A program made the translations under genes and the position numbers. The notes under the pieces are model-generated. The model was not told where the DNA came from. It saw only the letters and a program-made list of their open reading frames with translations, and searched no databases. DNA of 52,989 nucleotides from Micromonospora deserti. Lineage in GTDB: Bacteria; Actinomycetota; Actinomycetes; Mycobacteriales; Micromonosporaceae. Each line of letters begins with the position of its first letter. Position 1 is the first letter of the stretch. Positions 23,648 through 32,160 of this stretch are shown here, in pieces. The DNA is taken from contig NZ_POUB01000017.1 of NCBI RefSeq assembly GCF_003236335.1, positions 1 to 52,989 on the forward strand, written 5' to 3'.

Positions 23648-24592
23648 TCACCCCTTCAGACCGGTGAAGCCGATACCACGGACGATGTGGCGCTGAAAGA
23701 CCAGGAAGAGCAGGAGCGGTGGGACGGTGGCGATGAACATGCCGGCGATGACCTGGTTCTGCTCGGCCACCTCGGCCAACCGCGGCAACGCGACGGCCAA
23801 CGGCTGGCGTTCGGTGTCGGCGATGGCGATCATCGGCCAGAGGAACTCCTTCCAGGCGCTCATGATCGCCAGGAGCGAGACGACGGCCAGAATCGGCCGG
23901 GACATGGGCATGACGATCCGCCAGAAGAGCCGTACCGGCCCGGCGCCGTCGACCTGCGCGGCCTCGAACAGCTCGTGGGGCAGCGCGTCGAAGAACTGCT
24001 TCATGATCAGGACGTTGAAGGCGTGCGCGCCGGCGGGCAGCCAGACGGCCCATGGGGTGTTGGCGATGGAGCCGCCGGTGACCGGGAGATCCAGCACCGT
24101 CAGGTAGAGAGCCACGAGCGACACGGTGCCGGGAATGAACAGCGTGGCGAGCACCGCCGCGTAGACGAAACGGCCGTAGCGCGGGCGCAGGACCGACAGG
24201 GCGAACGCGCCGGTGGTCGCCACGGTGAGCTGCACCAGCCACGATCCGGCCACCAGCACCACGGTGTTGAGCAGGTAGTGCCCGACCCGCAGTTCCGCCC
24301 AGGCGGAGGCCAGGGTCCCCCACTGGGGAGCCGACGGCCAGAGTCGGAGCGGGTCCTGCAGCATCTCCTGGGTGGGCGAGATGGCACCCTTGGCCGTCCA
24401 CAGCAGCGGGCCGAGCCCGACGATCACCGCACCGACCAGGAACACGGCCTGTACCACGCGAAGCGTCCAGCGCACCCGCGGCCGGTTGCGGTCGGCATGC
24501 GAGATCAGGCCGCGTCCCGCGTCCTGCGGGCGGCGCCGGCGCTGTCGGCGGGTCGCCGAGGACGCGGGTTCGGTTGCGGCGCTTGCCGTCAT
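23648..24592 (-). CDS. Sugar ABC transporter permease, MalG/CUT1 type
   Basis: 314 residues, six membrane segments, with the CUT1 EAA loop ELFEAAQVDGAGPVRLFWRIVMP facing the ATPase. The Arg-rich N-terminal tail (about 45 residues) is longer than usual. The ATG at 24592 overlaps the partner permease stop by 4 bases. It forms the membrane pore with the next-upstream permease. No ATPase gene is present; CUT1 systems in actinomycetes commonly share an MsiK-type ATPase encoded elsewhere. Confidence 0.9.
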   Translation of the reverse strand: MTASAATEPASSATRRQRRRRPQDAGRGLISHADRNRPRVRWTLRVVQAVFLVGAVIVGLGPLLWTAKGAISPTQEMLQDPLRLWPSAPQWGTLASAWAELRVGHYLLNTVVLVAGSWLVQLTVATTGAFALSVLRPRYGRFVYAAVLATLFIPGTVSLVALYLTVLDLPVTGGSIANTPWAVWLPAGAHAFNVLIMKQFFDALPHELFEAAQVDGAGPVRLFWRIVMPMSRPILAVVSLLAIMSAWKEFLWPMIAIADTERQPLAVALPRLAEVAEQNQVIAGMFIATVPPLLLFLVFQRHIVRGIGFTGLKG

Positions 24593-25590
24593 GTGGTGCT
24601 CCAGGTGCGGGTCAGGCGCAGGTAGACCGCGGACAGCAGGGCGAGCGCCGCGGCGAGCAGGACGCTCAGCGCGGTGGCCATGCCGAAGTCGCCGTTGATG
24701 AACGCGTAGCGATAGATCAACAGCAGGATGGTCAGGGTCGAGTCCTCGGGCCCACCGTCGGTGAGCACGAAGGGTTCGGTGAACACCTGGAAGGTGCCGA
24801 TGATCTGCAACAGCAGCATGATGAGCAGCACGGCGCGCAGCTGCGGCAGCGTGACGTGCCACAGTCGCCGCCAGATGGAGGCGCCGTCGATCTCGGCCGC
24901 CTCGTAGAGCTCGGTCTGGACGGAACTCAGGGCGGCAAGATAGATCAGCACGGTGCTGCCGGCGTGCGCCCAGGTCGCCTCCAGCACCAGGCTGGGCATG
25001 GCGGTCGCGGTGGATTGCAGCCACGGCATCGGGCCGAGCCCCACGGCGGTGAGAACCTGGTTGAACAGGCCGAACTCGGTGTCGTAGAACCACTTCCACA
25101 TGAGCACGGCGACGACCGGTGGGATGACCACTGGTAGATAGACCAGCACCCGGAACAGGCCGCCCAGGCGGCGGACCTCCGAGATCACGACGGCCATCAC
25201 CAGGGGCAGCGGGTAGCCGAACAGCAGCGCCAGGACGACGAACCAGACGGTGTTGCGCACCGTGGTCCACAGCAGCGGGTCGGCGAAGAGGTTCGCGTAG
25301 TTATCCAGCCCCACCCAGACAGCCGGGTCCACGAGGTTGGTGAACTGCAGGCTCAGCTGGACGCTTCGCGCGATGGGCCACCAGGCGAAGACGCCGAACA
25401 CCAGCAGCGTCGGGAGCAGAAACAGTCCCGCGGCCAACCCGGACCCCCGTCGCGGGTGACGCCTCCAGGTTGGCCGGCGGCGTCCCGACGCGGCCCGACC
25501 TGCCGTCCGGGCCGGTTGCGGCCCGGACGGCGGGGCATTGGTTCCGGTTGTCGCAGGCGACGACCGGTCCAGACGGTTGAGCATGGTCAC
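24589..25590 (-). CDS. Sugar ABC transporter permease, MalF/CUT1 type
   Basis: 333 residues with six predicted membrane segments after a 50-residue Pro/Arg-rich cytoplasmic tail. The EAA loop is ELYEAAEIDGASIWRRLWHV, followed by TLPQLR. It starts at a GTG overlapping the binding-protein stop (GTGA), with an ATG two codons later as alternative. It is coupled to the MalG-type partner downstream. The imported oligosaccharide is inferred to be uronide-derived because aldarate-catabolism genes follow in the same operon. Confidence 0.9.
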   Translation of the reverse strand: MTMLNRLDRSSPATTGTNAPPSGPQPARTAGRAASGRRRPTWRRHPRRGSGLAAGLFLLPTLLVFGVFAWWPIARSVQLSLQFTNLVDPAVWVGLDNYANLFADPLLWTTVRNTVWFVVLALLFGYPLPLVMAVVISEVRRLGGLFRVLVYLPVVIPPVVAVLMWKWFYDTEFGLFNQVLTAVGLGPMPWLQSTATAMPSLVLEATWAHAGSTVLIYLAALSSVQTELYEAAEIDGASIWRRLWHVTLPQLRAVLLIMLLLQIIGTFQVFTEPFVLTDGGPEDSTLTILLLIYRYAFINGDFGMATALSVLLAAALALLSAVYLRLTRTWSTT

Positions 25591-26957
25591 TGCTGTGCCC
25601 GTTCCAGGGCGGGCTGGACCTTCTCCTCGGCTTTGCGAAGTTCCGCGGCGATGTCGGCGCCGGCCCGGGTGAGAACCGCCTGCAGGGCGGTGTCCAGCGC
25701 GGCGTACAGATCCTGCGCCGCGACCGGGGGTTCGGTCATGAACTGCTGCGCCGCCACGCCCTGCTCGTACGGCTTAAAGTTGTCCAGCGGGACGTTCGCG
25801 TTCTTGCGCTCGACCTCTTGGATGGGACCGGAGACCGCGGCCGAGTAGAACGGGACCCGGGGCATGCCCACGGGGACCTTGTCGGAGGCGTCCGCCTGCG
25901 CCCGCTGAGCGGCGACGGTGGTGTCGTAGCGCGGGCGGAGGTAGTAGTGGTCGATCCACTTCACGGCGGCCTCGCGCTGGGCGGCGCTCGCCTTGGGATT
26001 GACCACTGCCATGGAACCGCCGGTCAGGGTGGCCAGCGTGCCGGCCGAGGGCAGCGCGGCGACCCCGAACAGCTTCGGGTCTCCGTTGAACTTCGTGACA
26101 TGGTCACCGTAGGTGCTGGGCGTGGCGACCATCATGCCGATCTTTCCGGCGGCGAAGTCCTGCTGCAGATCCCCGGCGTTGCGCAGGTGCTGGGTGCCCA
26201 TCGACTTGTCCTGCCACCGCATGGCGGCCAGCCACTCCAGCGCCCGCTGGGTGGGCCCCTCGGTGAAGGCCGGGACGAACGAGCCGTCCTGCTCCTTCTC
26301 GATTCGTCCGCCGTAGGTGTAGGTGATGGCGCTCAGCGTCCAGCCGCCGGTGTTGTTCGTGGTCGGCTGGGCGAAGCCCGGGAGTCCGGTCCTGTCGCTG
26401 ATCGCCTTGGCGGCCGTGCGTACCTCCTCCCAGGTCTTCGGCGGGCTGTCGGGGTCGAGCCCGGCCTTGGTGAAGAGGTCCCGGTTGTAGATGAGGCCGA
26501 GCGCGAACATGCTCGTGGGCAGCCCGTAGACCTTGCCGTCCTGGCCGGTGGCGGGCGCCAACGCGCGCTGGTCGAAGTCGGCGACGTGCGGGAGCCTCTT
26601 CATCTCTTCGGTGATCTCGGCGATCTGGCGCCGCTTGATCAGCCCTTGCGGCTCGGTCAGCGGAACCAGAAACACGGTCTCGAGCTGGCCACCGGCCAGC
26701 CGCGCCGCGAAGGTCTTCGCTTCCCACTTCGACTCGGTCGGCGTGATGTCGACGGTCGGGTTGGCCTTCTCGAAGGCCTTCACCTCGTTGAGGAATGCCT
26801 GGCGGTTCTTCTCCTGCGTCGTCGGGAACAGACCGGCGACCGTGATCTTGACCTTGCCGTCATCGTCTGATGTGGTCTGACCTGCGCACGCGGCCGCGGG
26901 CAACACAAGCGCCGCGACGACGCCACACGCCAGGAGATTAGATCGTTGCCCTCTCAT
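25587..26957 (-). CDS. Oligosaccharide-binding lipoprotein of a CUT1 ABC importer
   Basis: 456-residue extracellular receptor. Signal peptide with lipobox AAAC (near residues 22-25), then a type I solute-binding fold with VKITVAGLFPTTQEKNR, LPTSMFALGLIYNRDLF and FAAGKIGMMVATPSTYG. The ATG at 26957 has GGAG 6 bases upstream. It is the first gene of a long minus-strand operon running to 17382 (receptor, two permeases, GH50-like hydrolase, KdgD, SDR, glucarate-dehydratase-like, SGNH remnant). A 16-bp operator and a TTGACA box (27030-27025) lie just upstream, so it is the control point of the operon. Confidence 0.9.
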   Translation of the reverse strand: MRGQRSNLLACGVVAALVLPAAACAGQTTSDDDGKVKITVAGLFPTTQEKNRQAFLNEVKAFEKANPTVDITPTESKWEAKTFAARLAGGQLETVFLVPLTEPQGLIKRRQIAEITEEMKRLPHVADFDQRALAPATGQDGKVYGLPTSMFALGLIYNRDLFTKAGLDPDSPPKTWEEVRTAAKAISDRTGLPGFAQPTTNNTGGWTLSAITYTYGGRIEKEQDGSFVPAFTEGPTQRALEWLAAMRWQDKSMGTQHLRNAGDLQQDFAAGKIGMMVATPSTYGDHVTKFNGDPKLFGVAALPSAGTLATLTGGSMAVVNPKASAAQREAAVKWIDHYYLRPRYDTTVAAQRAQADASDKVPVGMPRVPFYSAAVSGPIQEVERKNANVPLDNFKPYEQGVAAQQFMTEPPVAAQDLYAALDTALQAVLTRAGADIAAELRKAEEKVQPALERAQQ

Positions 26958-26966
26958 TGATACTCC

Positions 26967-26982
26967 GTCCACGTATGTAGAC
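26967..26982 (-). promoter_or_regulatory. 16-bp operator of the uronide regulon (site 1)
   Basis: Plus strand GTCCACGTATGTAGAC, an imperfect palindrome lying 9 bases before the receptor ATG. On the minus strand (GTCTACATACGTGGAC) it begins 42 bases after a TTGACA box. The same arrangement recurs before the GH50-like gene at 32306. The sequence around the TTGACA box and down to the operator is also similar at both sites. Confidence 0.75.
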
Positions 26983-27207
26983 ATCGTTCTTCTACACGAC
27001 ACTCTCCCGAAACATGGATGTGTTTGTCAACGCTCTGATGTGGCCGGCCCCCGGCACCACCGTCCACTAGGGGCGCGGACGGGAGACTCACGGCCCAGGT
27101 GAGATGCGGCGACAGCCGCTATCCTGAGGGGCCCCGCGGCAGGGCCTGGCACTCGGCGGCGAGATCCCGGGGCAGCGACGACGCGGTCCGACGGCTGGAG
27201 AGTATCC

Positions 27208-28008
27208 ATGGCACGACCTGTCGCAGTCCCGGCGAAGAGCGACGAGTCCCACGCGGTCAAGTCGGCATCCCGCACCATCCAGATCCTCGAGGCGCTGGCC
27301 GCCGCACCGGGCAGGCTCAGCGTCGCCGAGCTGCACGAGCGCCTCGGCTTCCCGCGCTCCAGCCTGTACGCACTGCTGCGCACGCTCCGGGAGTCGAGGT
27401 GGGTGGAGGCTGACGAGAGCGGCTCCCACTTCGGCATCGGCCCGCACGTCCTGCTCTGCGGCACGGCCTATCTCGATCGGGATCCCGCCCTGCCGTACGC
27501 CCGGCAGACCTTGGAGGACCTGCGCGCCGAGGTGGGGCACACCGCGCACTTCGCCCGTCGGGACGGCGGCGCCATCATCTACCTCGCCAGCCGAGAGGCC
27601 CGGACCGAAGGCCGGCGGGTGCCCCGGGTCGGCCGGATGCTGCCCGCCGGAGTGACGGCGCTGGGGCTGGCCCTTCTCGCCGAACTCACCGACGACGAGA
27701 TCGAGCAGGTGCTCGCCGCCGCACCGGCGGTACCGGCCGGGGTGCGACCAATGGACCCGCGGACCCTGGCCAACGAGATCCAGAGCACCCGGGTCCGCGG
27801 TTGGGCGCACGAACGGGAGCGATCACTGAAGGGCATCGCGTGCGTGGCCCGGGCGGTGGGTTACCGGATCCCCGCCACCGACGCGATCAGCTGCGCCTTT
27901 CCCGTCTCCGACGCCGACGATCCGGCGACGGTTGAACGCATCGCCGCCGCCGTCGTCGAGCACACCGACCGCCTCGCCGCCCGGCTCCGCCGCGCCGGCG
28001 TCCGATGA
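27208..28008 (+). CDS. IclR-family transcriptional regulator (first paralogue)
   Basis: 266 residues. An N-terminal winged helix (about 18-78, ASRTIQILEALAAAPGRLSVAELHERLG in pieces) precedes the IclR effector domain (about 90-262). Landmarks are HFARRDGG, YLASREA, VGRMLPAG and YRIPATDAISCAFPVS. The ATG at 27208 has GGAGAG 5 bases upstream. It is divergent from the importer operon and 131 bases upstream of the GH28 gene on the same strand. It is a strong candidate for binding the shared 16-bp operators. Very similar to the regulator at 31130-31921. Confidence 0.9.
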   Translation: MARPVAVPAKSDESHAVKSASRTIQILEALAAAPGRLSVAELHERLGFPRSSLYALLRTLRESRWVEADESGSHFGIGPHVLLCGTAYLDRDPALPYARQTLEDLRAEVGHTAHFARRDGGAIIYLASREARTEGRRVPRVGRMLPAGVTALGLALLAELTDDEIEQVLAAAPAVPAGVRPMDPRTLANEIQSTRVRGWAHERERSLKGIACVARAVGYRIPATDAISCAFPVSDADDPATVERIAAAVVEHTDRLAARLRRAGVR

Positions 28009-28048
28009 CCGGCCCGGCCCGATCCGCACCCGCGTCGTTCGCGCGCCG

Positions 28049-28078
28049 TTGACCCCCGCCTGTCCGCCCGGGTAGCGT
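28049..28078 (+). promoter_or_regulatory. Predicted promoter of the GH28 gene
   Basis: TTGACC (28049-28054) and TAGCGT (28073-28078), spaced 18 bases, fit the actinobacterial housekeeping promoter pattern. The operator at 28110 would then sit about 25 bases into the transcript, where a repressor could block elongation or initiation. Confidence 0.5.
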
Positions 28079-28109
28079 CCCCTAGCGACCATCCCGCCCA
28101 CAGAACAGC

Positions 28110-28125
28110 GTCCACATACCTGGAC
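28110..28125 (+). promoter_or_regulatory. 16-bp operator of the uronide regulon (site 2)
   Basis: GTCCACATACCTGGAC, an inverted repeat with 5-bp GTCCA/TGGAC arms, 14 bases before the GH28 ATG and directly before its ribosome-binding site. Matches sites 1 and 3 with the shared pattern GTCYACRWAYSTRGAC. Confidence 0.75.
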
Positions 28126-28139
28126 CGGCAGGAGTCCTC

Positions 28140-29732
28140 ATGAGCCCGTCGCGCCCCTCGCTCGGCCACTTCTTCGACGTCCGCGACCACGGCGCCAAGG
28201 GCGATCGGAGCACGCTGAACTCGCGGGCGATCCAAGACGCCATCGACGCGGCAGCCGCCGCCGGCGGTGGCCTGGTGTATGTGCCCCCGGGCACGTACCT
28301 CACCGGCGGCCTGGCCCTGAAATCCCACGTCACCCTGCACCTTGAGGCGGGCGCCACCTTGTTGGGCAGCCCCGACCTCGCCGACTATCCGGCATACCCG
28401 GGCCCGCCCGTGGACTGCGACGCCAACCAACGGCACCTGATCTACGCCCGCGGCGCGGAGAACATCGCCATCACGGGTCTCGGCACCATCGACGGCCAGG
28501 GCCAGGCCTTCTGGGAGTCGCGGGGCCGCCCGCCTGTCCCACTGGAGGACCAGTGGCGCGACGTCATCGCCTGGAACCTCAAGCCGGTGGGCGAGAACGA
28601 CCGCCCCTCCCCCATGATCGAACTGGTCGAGTGCCGTAACGTCCGTATCGAAGACGTGACGTTGCGGAACTCTCCGGGGTGGACGCTGCGGCCGATCGGT
28701 TGTGACACCGTGCTCATCCGGGGCATCGTCATCCGCAATCCGATCGACGGTCCCAACACCGACGGCATCGACCCGACCTGCAGCGAGAACGTTCTCATCG
28801 CCAACTGCGACATCGACACCGGCGACGACGCCATCTGCCTCAAGAGCGAGGACCCGTACGGCGGGCTGCGGGTGTCCCGCAACATCACGGTCACCAACTG
28901 CGTGCTGAGCACCTGCTGCAACGGCTTCAAGATCGGCACGCGGACGTTGGGTGGGTTCGAGAACATCACCTTCTCGAATTCTGTCATCTACAGCCGGCAG
29001 GTGCCCCTAAACGAGCGGGTGATCGCCGGCCTGGCCATCGAGGTGGTCGACGGCGGCTGGATCGACGGGTTGGTCGTCACCGGCCTGCGGCTGCAGAACG
29101 TCCGGACGCCGATCTTCGTACGCCTCGGCAACCGGGGCGACGGCAGGCCGGCACCGTCCCCCGGGCGGCTGCGCGGCGTCATGATCTCCGATCTGCATGC
29201 CAGCGGTGCGATCCTGACGTCCTCGATCAGCGGGGTAGTCGACCAGCACGTCGAGGACGTCACGCTACGCAACATCCGGATCGACACCGACGAGGGCGGA
29301 CAGCGCGAGTGGGTGGACCGGGTCGTTCCGGAGGTCGAGGCCGACTACCCCGAGGCCCGCATGTTCGGTCGGCTGCCGTCGTACGGCCTCTACTGTCGTC
29401 ACGTGACGGGCGTGACGGTGAGTGGTCTCACCGTCCGCTGCACGGTGCCGGATCGGCGGCCACTGCTCGTCACCGACGATGCCGCCGACCTCAATCTCAC
29501 CGACATCGACGGGTCCGGCCCCGGGCCGGACGTCGCGCTCCTCGATCTGCGCGACACCCGCGACGCATCCATCCGCACCTCGCGCGCGCCACGCGGCACC
29601 GATGTCTTCGCCCGCGTCTCCGGGAGCCGCTCCGAGCGGGTCGCCCTGGTCGGCAACGATCTCACCAATGCCCGCATCCCCGTGCTGGTCACCGGCGGGG
29701 CTACCGCCGACCGCGTCACCACGCGCGACTGA
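28140..29732 (+). CDS. GH28-family glycoside hydrolase (polygalacturonase-like), cytoplasmic
   Basis: 530 residues with a right-handed beta-helix. The start FFDVRDHGAKGDRSTLNSRA and VYVPPGTYLTGGLALKS are typical. Two of the GH28 acid motifs are present: N206-T-D-G-I-D and G-D229-D230. The third motif, normally G/S-H-G, reads CCNGFKIGT (Cys260-Asn-Gly). There is no signal peptide, so it acts on imported oligosaccharides. Candidate activities are exo-galacturonidase-type cleavage or another alpha-glycosidase of the family. AGGAG lies 5 bases before the ATG, and a predicted operator and promoter precede it. Together with the aldarate genes it supports a pectin-like substrate. Confidence 0.85.
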   Translation: MSPSRPSLGHFFDVRDHGAKGDRSTLNSRAIQDAIDAAAAAGGGLVYVPPGTYLTGGLALKSHVTLHLEAGATLLGSPDLADYPAYPGPPVDCDANQRHLIYARGAENIAITGLGTIDGQGQAFWESRGRPPVPLEDQWRDVIAWNLKPVGENDRPSPMIELVECRNVRIEDVTLRNSPGWTLRPIGCDTVLIRGIVIRNPIDGPNTDGIDPTCSENVLIANCDIDTGDDAICLKSEDPYGGLRVSRNITVTNCVLSTCCNGFKIGTRTLGGFENITFSNSVIYSRQVPLNERVIAGLAIEVVDGGWIDGLVVTGLRLQNVRTPIFVRLGNRGDGRPAPSPGRLRGVMISDLHASGAILTSSISGVVDQHVEDVTLRNIRIDTDEGGQREWVDRVVPEVEADYPEARMFGRLPSYGLYCRHVTGVTVSGLTVRCTVPDRRPLLVTDDAADLNLTDIDGSGPGPDVALLDLRDTRDASIRTSRAPRGTDVFARVSGSRSERVALVGNDLTNARIPVLVTGGATADRVTTRD

Positions 29733-29793
29733 TCCCGCCCGGCGCGCTGGACCAGGCCGGGCAGCAGCGACCGGGCCGCCTCGGCGCCGCTCC

Positions 29794-29812
29794 CGGCCGC
29801 TCGCAGCGGCCG
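29794..29812. terminator. Hairpin between convergent GH28 and hypothetical genes
   Basis: CGGCCGCT (29794-29801) and AGCGGCCG (29805-29812) pair perfectly around a CGC loop. It lies in the 119-base space between two convergent stops and could terminate both transcripts. No T-run on either side. Confidence 0.55.
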
Positions 29813-29851
29813 CGGCGGCGGTGGCCCGGGCGACCGCGCCGGCGACAGGGT

Positions 29852-31057
29852 TCATGCGCGGAACTCCTTGGCGAGTACGGCGAGCAGGGGCTGACGGCGG
29901 CGTGACGCGAGCCCGAGGTGGTAGAGGCTGAGCCGGTCCGCGCCGGCGGCGCGTAACCGGCGAACGTGATCTGGCAGCGCCTCGGGGTCGACCGGTGGGA
30001 GCACGGTCACGTAGGCGTCCACCAGGGGCCGACCGGAACCGTCGGCGGCCCGACCCGGTGGCGCGACATGCGGTGGCGGGGCGGCGGCCGCGTGGGCCCG
30101 CACGGTGCGGACGAGGTCGGCGGTGCGCGCGGCGACCGACCAACAGGGCACCTGGACGGCGTCCACCTCGGCGCATGCGCGAGGGGTCAGCCCCGGTGAC
30201 GAGCCGGTCGCCCACGGGTCCGGGTGCCCGGCGAGCGTGATGGACGCGCCGGGCACGGTCTGCCGTAGTACCGCGATGACCTGGCCGCGGAGTTCGTCGG
30301 CACTGTCCTGACGGACGGCGAGCAGCTCGGACGCCACCGCCTCGGGCACCCACTCGTCGGTGTCCACCGCGCGGCGCAGCTGGTGCTGGACGTGCCCGGG
30401 CTCCAGACCACGGGCCTGCCAGCGACGCTGGCAGCCGGGGCAGCAGCAGACGGAGAGCGCCCGCAGGGCGGTCGACGGGTAGGCATCGTCGGTTTTCTCG
30501 TGGCAGCCGAGATGCGCGGCGCCCATCTGCCCCGCCGATTCCAGTACGACGCCGCGCACCGGCAGGTCGTGTAGTGCCTCGGCGGCGAGGGTGGCGCAGT
30601 GGTCGCGCACCTCCTCCGAGGCTGGGCAGAGGGCGTACGGGTACGACTCGCCGAAACAGTTGGTCACCGTCAGGTCGGGGTGCGCCGTTCCCAACCGGGT
30701 GTTGTGCGCGAGCACCAGCCAGGCGTCAACCGGTATGCCGGCCCTGCCCAGCGCGTGGGTGGCGGAGCCGGCCGGATCCGGTCCCTCCGTCCACTGTGCA
30801 GCGACCGGAACCAGTCGCCGACCAGCCCAGCTCGACGGGCGGACCGGCCGGTAGAGCGCGGCGTGGGGCGCTTCGACGAACCGCCGGGTCGGGTGCAGCG
30901 GGGTGGCCGCGCGGGTGGAGTGATAGGTGACGGCGAGACGCACCGCGTCCGCGCCGCTCGCGATCACCCGGTCCGCGAAGCCCGCGTCTCCAAGGACGTC
31001 CCAGGGATACGCGTGGGCAGAGATCATACTGTGGCAATCCACTGATGTGAACGTCAT
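29852..31057 (-). CDS. Uncharacterised protein, putative TIM-barrel carbohydrate-active enzyme
   Basis: 401 residues, no signal peptide and no membrane segment. Alternating segments such as DAVRLAVTYHS, VDAWLVLAHNTRLG, VRGVVLESAGQMG and DRLSLYHLGLAS suggest a (beta/alpha)8 barrel. A Cys cluster, SVCCCPGCQRRWQARG, sits mid-protein, with further Cys in TNCFGESYPYALCPASEEVRDHC; similar clusters occur in some uncharacterised hydrolase-like proteins. It is divergent from the second IclR gene (72 bases apart) and convergent with the GH28 gene, so it belongs to the polysaccharide locus by position. I cannot name a function. The ATG at 31057 has no clear ribosome-binding site; the ATG at 31027 is an alternative. 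Confidence 0.65.
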   Translation of the reverse strand: MTFTSVDCHSMISAHAYPWDVLGDAGFADRVIASGADAVRLAVTYHSTRAATPLHPTRRFVEAPHAALYRPVRPSSWAGRRLVPVAAQWTEGPDPAGSATHALGRAGIPVDAWLVLAHNTRLGTAHPDLTVTNCFGESYPYALCPASEEVRDHCATLAAEALHDLPVRGVVLESAGQMGAAHLGCHEKTDDAYPSTALRALSVCCCPGCQRRWQARGLEPGHVQHQLRRAVDTDEWVPEAVASELLAVRQDSADELRGQVIAVLRQTVPGASITLAGHPDPWATGSSPGLTPRACAEVDAVQVPCWSVAARTADLVRTVRAHAAAAPPPHVAPPGRAADGSGRPLVDAYVTVLPPVDPEALPDHVRRLRAAGADRLSLYHLGLASRRRQPLLAVLAKEFRA

Positions 31058-31129
31058 CCGGCTATGTGTAGGCGGTGCAGTTCCAAGTTAACGTCCGGTA
31101 TCGTGACCGTCAACGTGGCGAACAGTTGG

Positions 31130-31921
31130 ATGGTGACCCCAATGCCCTCATCGCGGTCGGATGTCTCGCCGGTGAAATCGGCCGAGCGCACGGTACGCAT
31201 CCTGGAGACCCTGGCCGCTTCACCGGCTCGACTCACCCTCTCCGAGCTCCAGGAGCGCACCGGCTATCCGCGCAGCAGCCTGCACGCGCTTATCCGCACG
31301 CTGCGGGAGGCCAAGTGGATCGAAGCGGACGAGACCGGCTCGGCCTTCGGGGTGGGGCCGCACGCGCTGCTCTCCGGCACCGCCTACCTCGACCGGGATC
31401 CGGCTCTGCCCTACGCGTACGAGACGCTGGAGGACCTTCGTGCCGACATCGGATACACGGTCCACTTCGCCCGCCGTGACGACGCGCACGTCCTCTACCT
31501 GGCCAGCCGGGAATCGCGCGACTCGGTCCGGGTCGTCTCCCGGGTCGGCCGTCGCCTGCCCGCCCATCTCACCGCCCTGGGCCAGGCGATGCTCGCCGAA
31601 CTCACCAGCGAAGAGGTGGACAAGATCCTGCCGGCCGACCTGGCCGGCTTCACCGACCACACGATCACCGATCGGGTGGCGCTGCACGAGGAGCTGGCCA
31701 ACGTCCGGGACCGTGGCTGGGCGCTCGAGCGCGAGCAGGGCACCATCGGCGTCGCGTGCATCGCCGCGGCGGTCCCCTACCGGATCCCCGCCACCGACGC
31801 CATCAGCTGTTCCATGCCGGTGTCGGCGGCCACCGACAAGGAGATCGAACGAGTCGCCAGGGCGGTGAGCGGGCACACCGCCGCCCTCGCCAGCACCCTG
31901 CGCCGACACGGCATCCGCTGA
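31130..31921 (+). CDS. IclR-family transcriptional regulator (second paralogue)
   Basis: 263 residues with the same architecture as the 27208-28008 product: winged helix (KSAERTVRILETLAASPARL), then an effector domain with HFARRDDAHVLYLASRES, VGRRLPAHLTALG and YRIPATDAISCSMPVS. The pair are clearly duplicates. ATG 31130, GTG 31133 and ATG 31142 are all possible starts; none has a strong site. Divergent from the hypothetical gene at 31057 and upstream of the second GH50-like gene. It may bind the same 16-bp sites, or respond to a different ligand. Confidence 0.88.
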   Translation: MVTPMPSSRSDVSPVKSAERTVRILETLAASPARLTLSELQERTGYPRSSLHALIRTLREAKWIEADETGSAFGVGPHALLSGTAYLDRDPALPYAYETLEDLRADIGYTVHFARRDDAHVLYLASRESRDSVRVVSRVGRRLPAHLTALGQAMLAELTSEEVDKILPADLAGFTDHTITDRVALHEELANVRDRGWALEREQGTIGVACIAAAVPYRIPATDAISCSMPVSAATDKEIERVARAVSGHTAALASTLRRHGIR

Positions 31922-31961
31922 GATCGGATCACCCACCCACGATCGACCGCTGACTCGCCAC

Positions 31962-32016
31962 CGCGGCGCTGGTCGCCGGCCCTGAACGGATCCAGGGCCA
32001 CCGGACCAGCGCCGCG
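31962..32016 (+). terminator. Compound stem-loop after the second IclR gene
   Basis: Outer arms CGCGGCGCTGGTC (31962-31974) and GACCAGCGCCGCG (32004-32016) pair perfectly over 13 bp. An inner perfect 7-bp stem, GGCCCTG (31978-31984) with CAGGGCC (31993-31999), sits within. It begins 41 bases after the regulator stop. This is the strongest terminator-like structure in the 384-base space before the next gene, and it insulates the GH50-like promoter. Confidence 0.75.
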
Positions 32017-32160
32017 ACCGTGTGACGGGCTCGGGTGGGCGCGGACAGGCACCCACCCTCGCGGCTGGCCGTCCGAACGGGACCGGGCAACCGGATGCCG
32101 GGACCTGCGCACGGTCTTGACACGACACTCGTGTTACGGGAGCGTGTTCGGCATAGAAAG

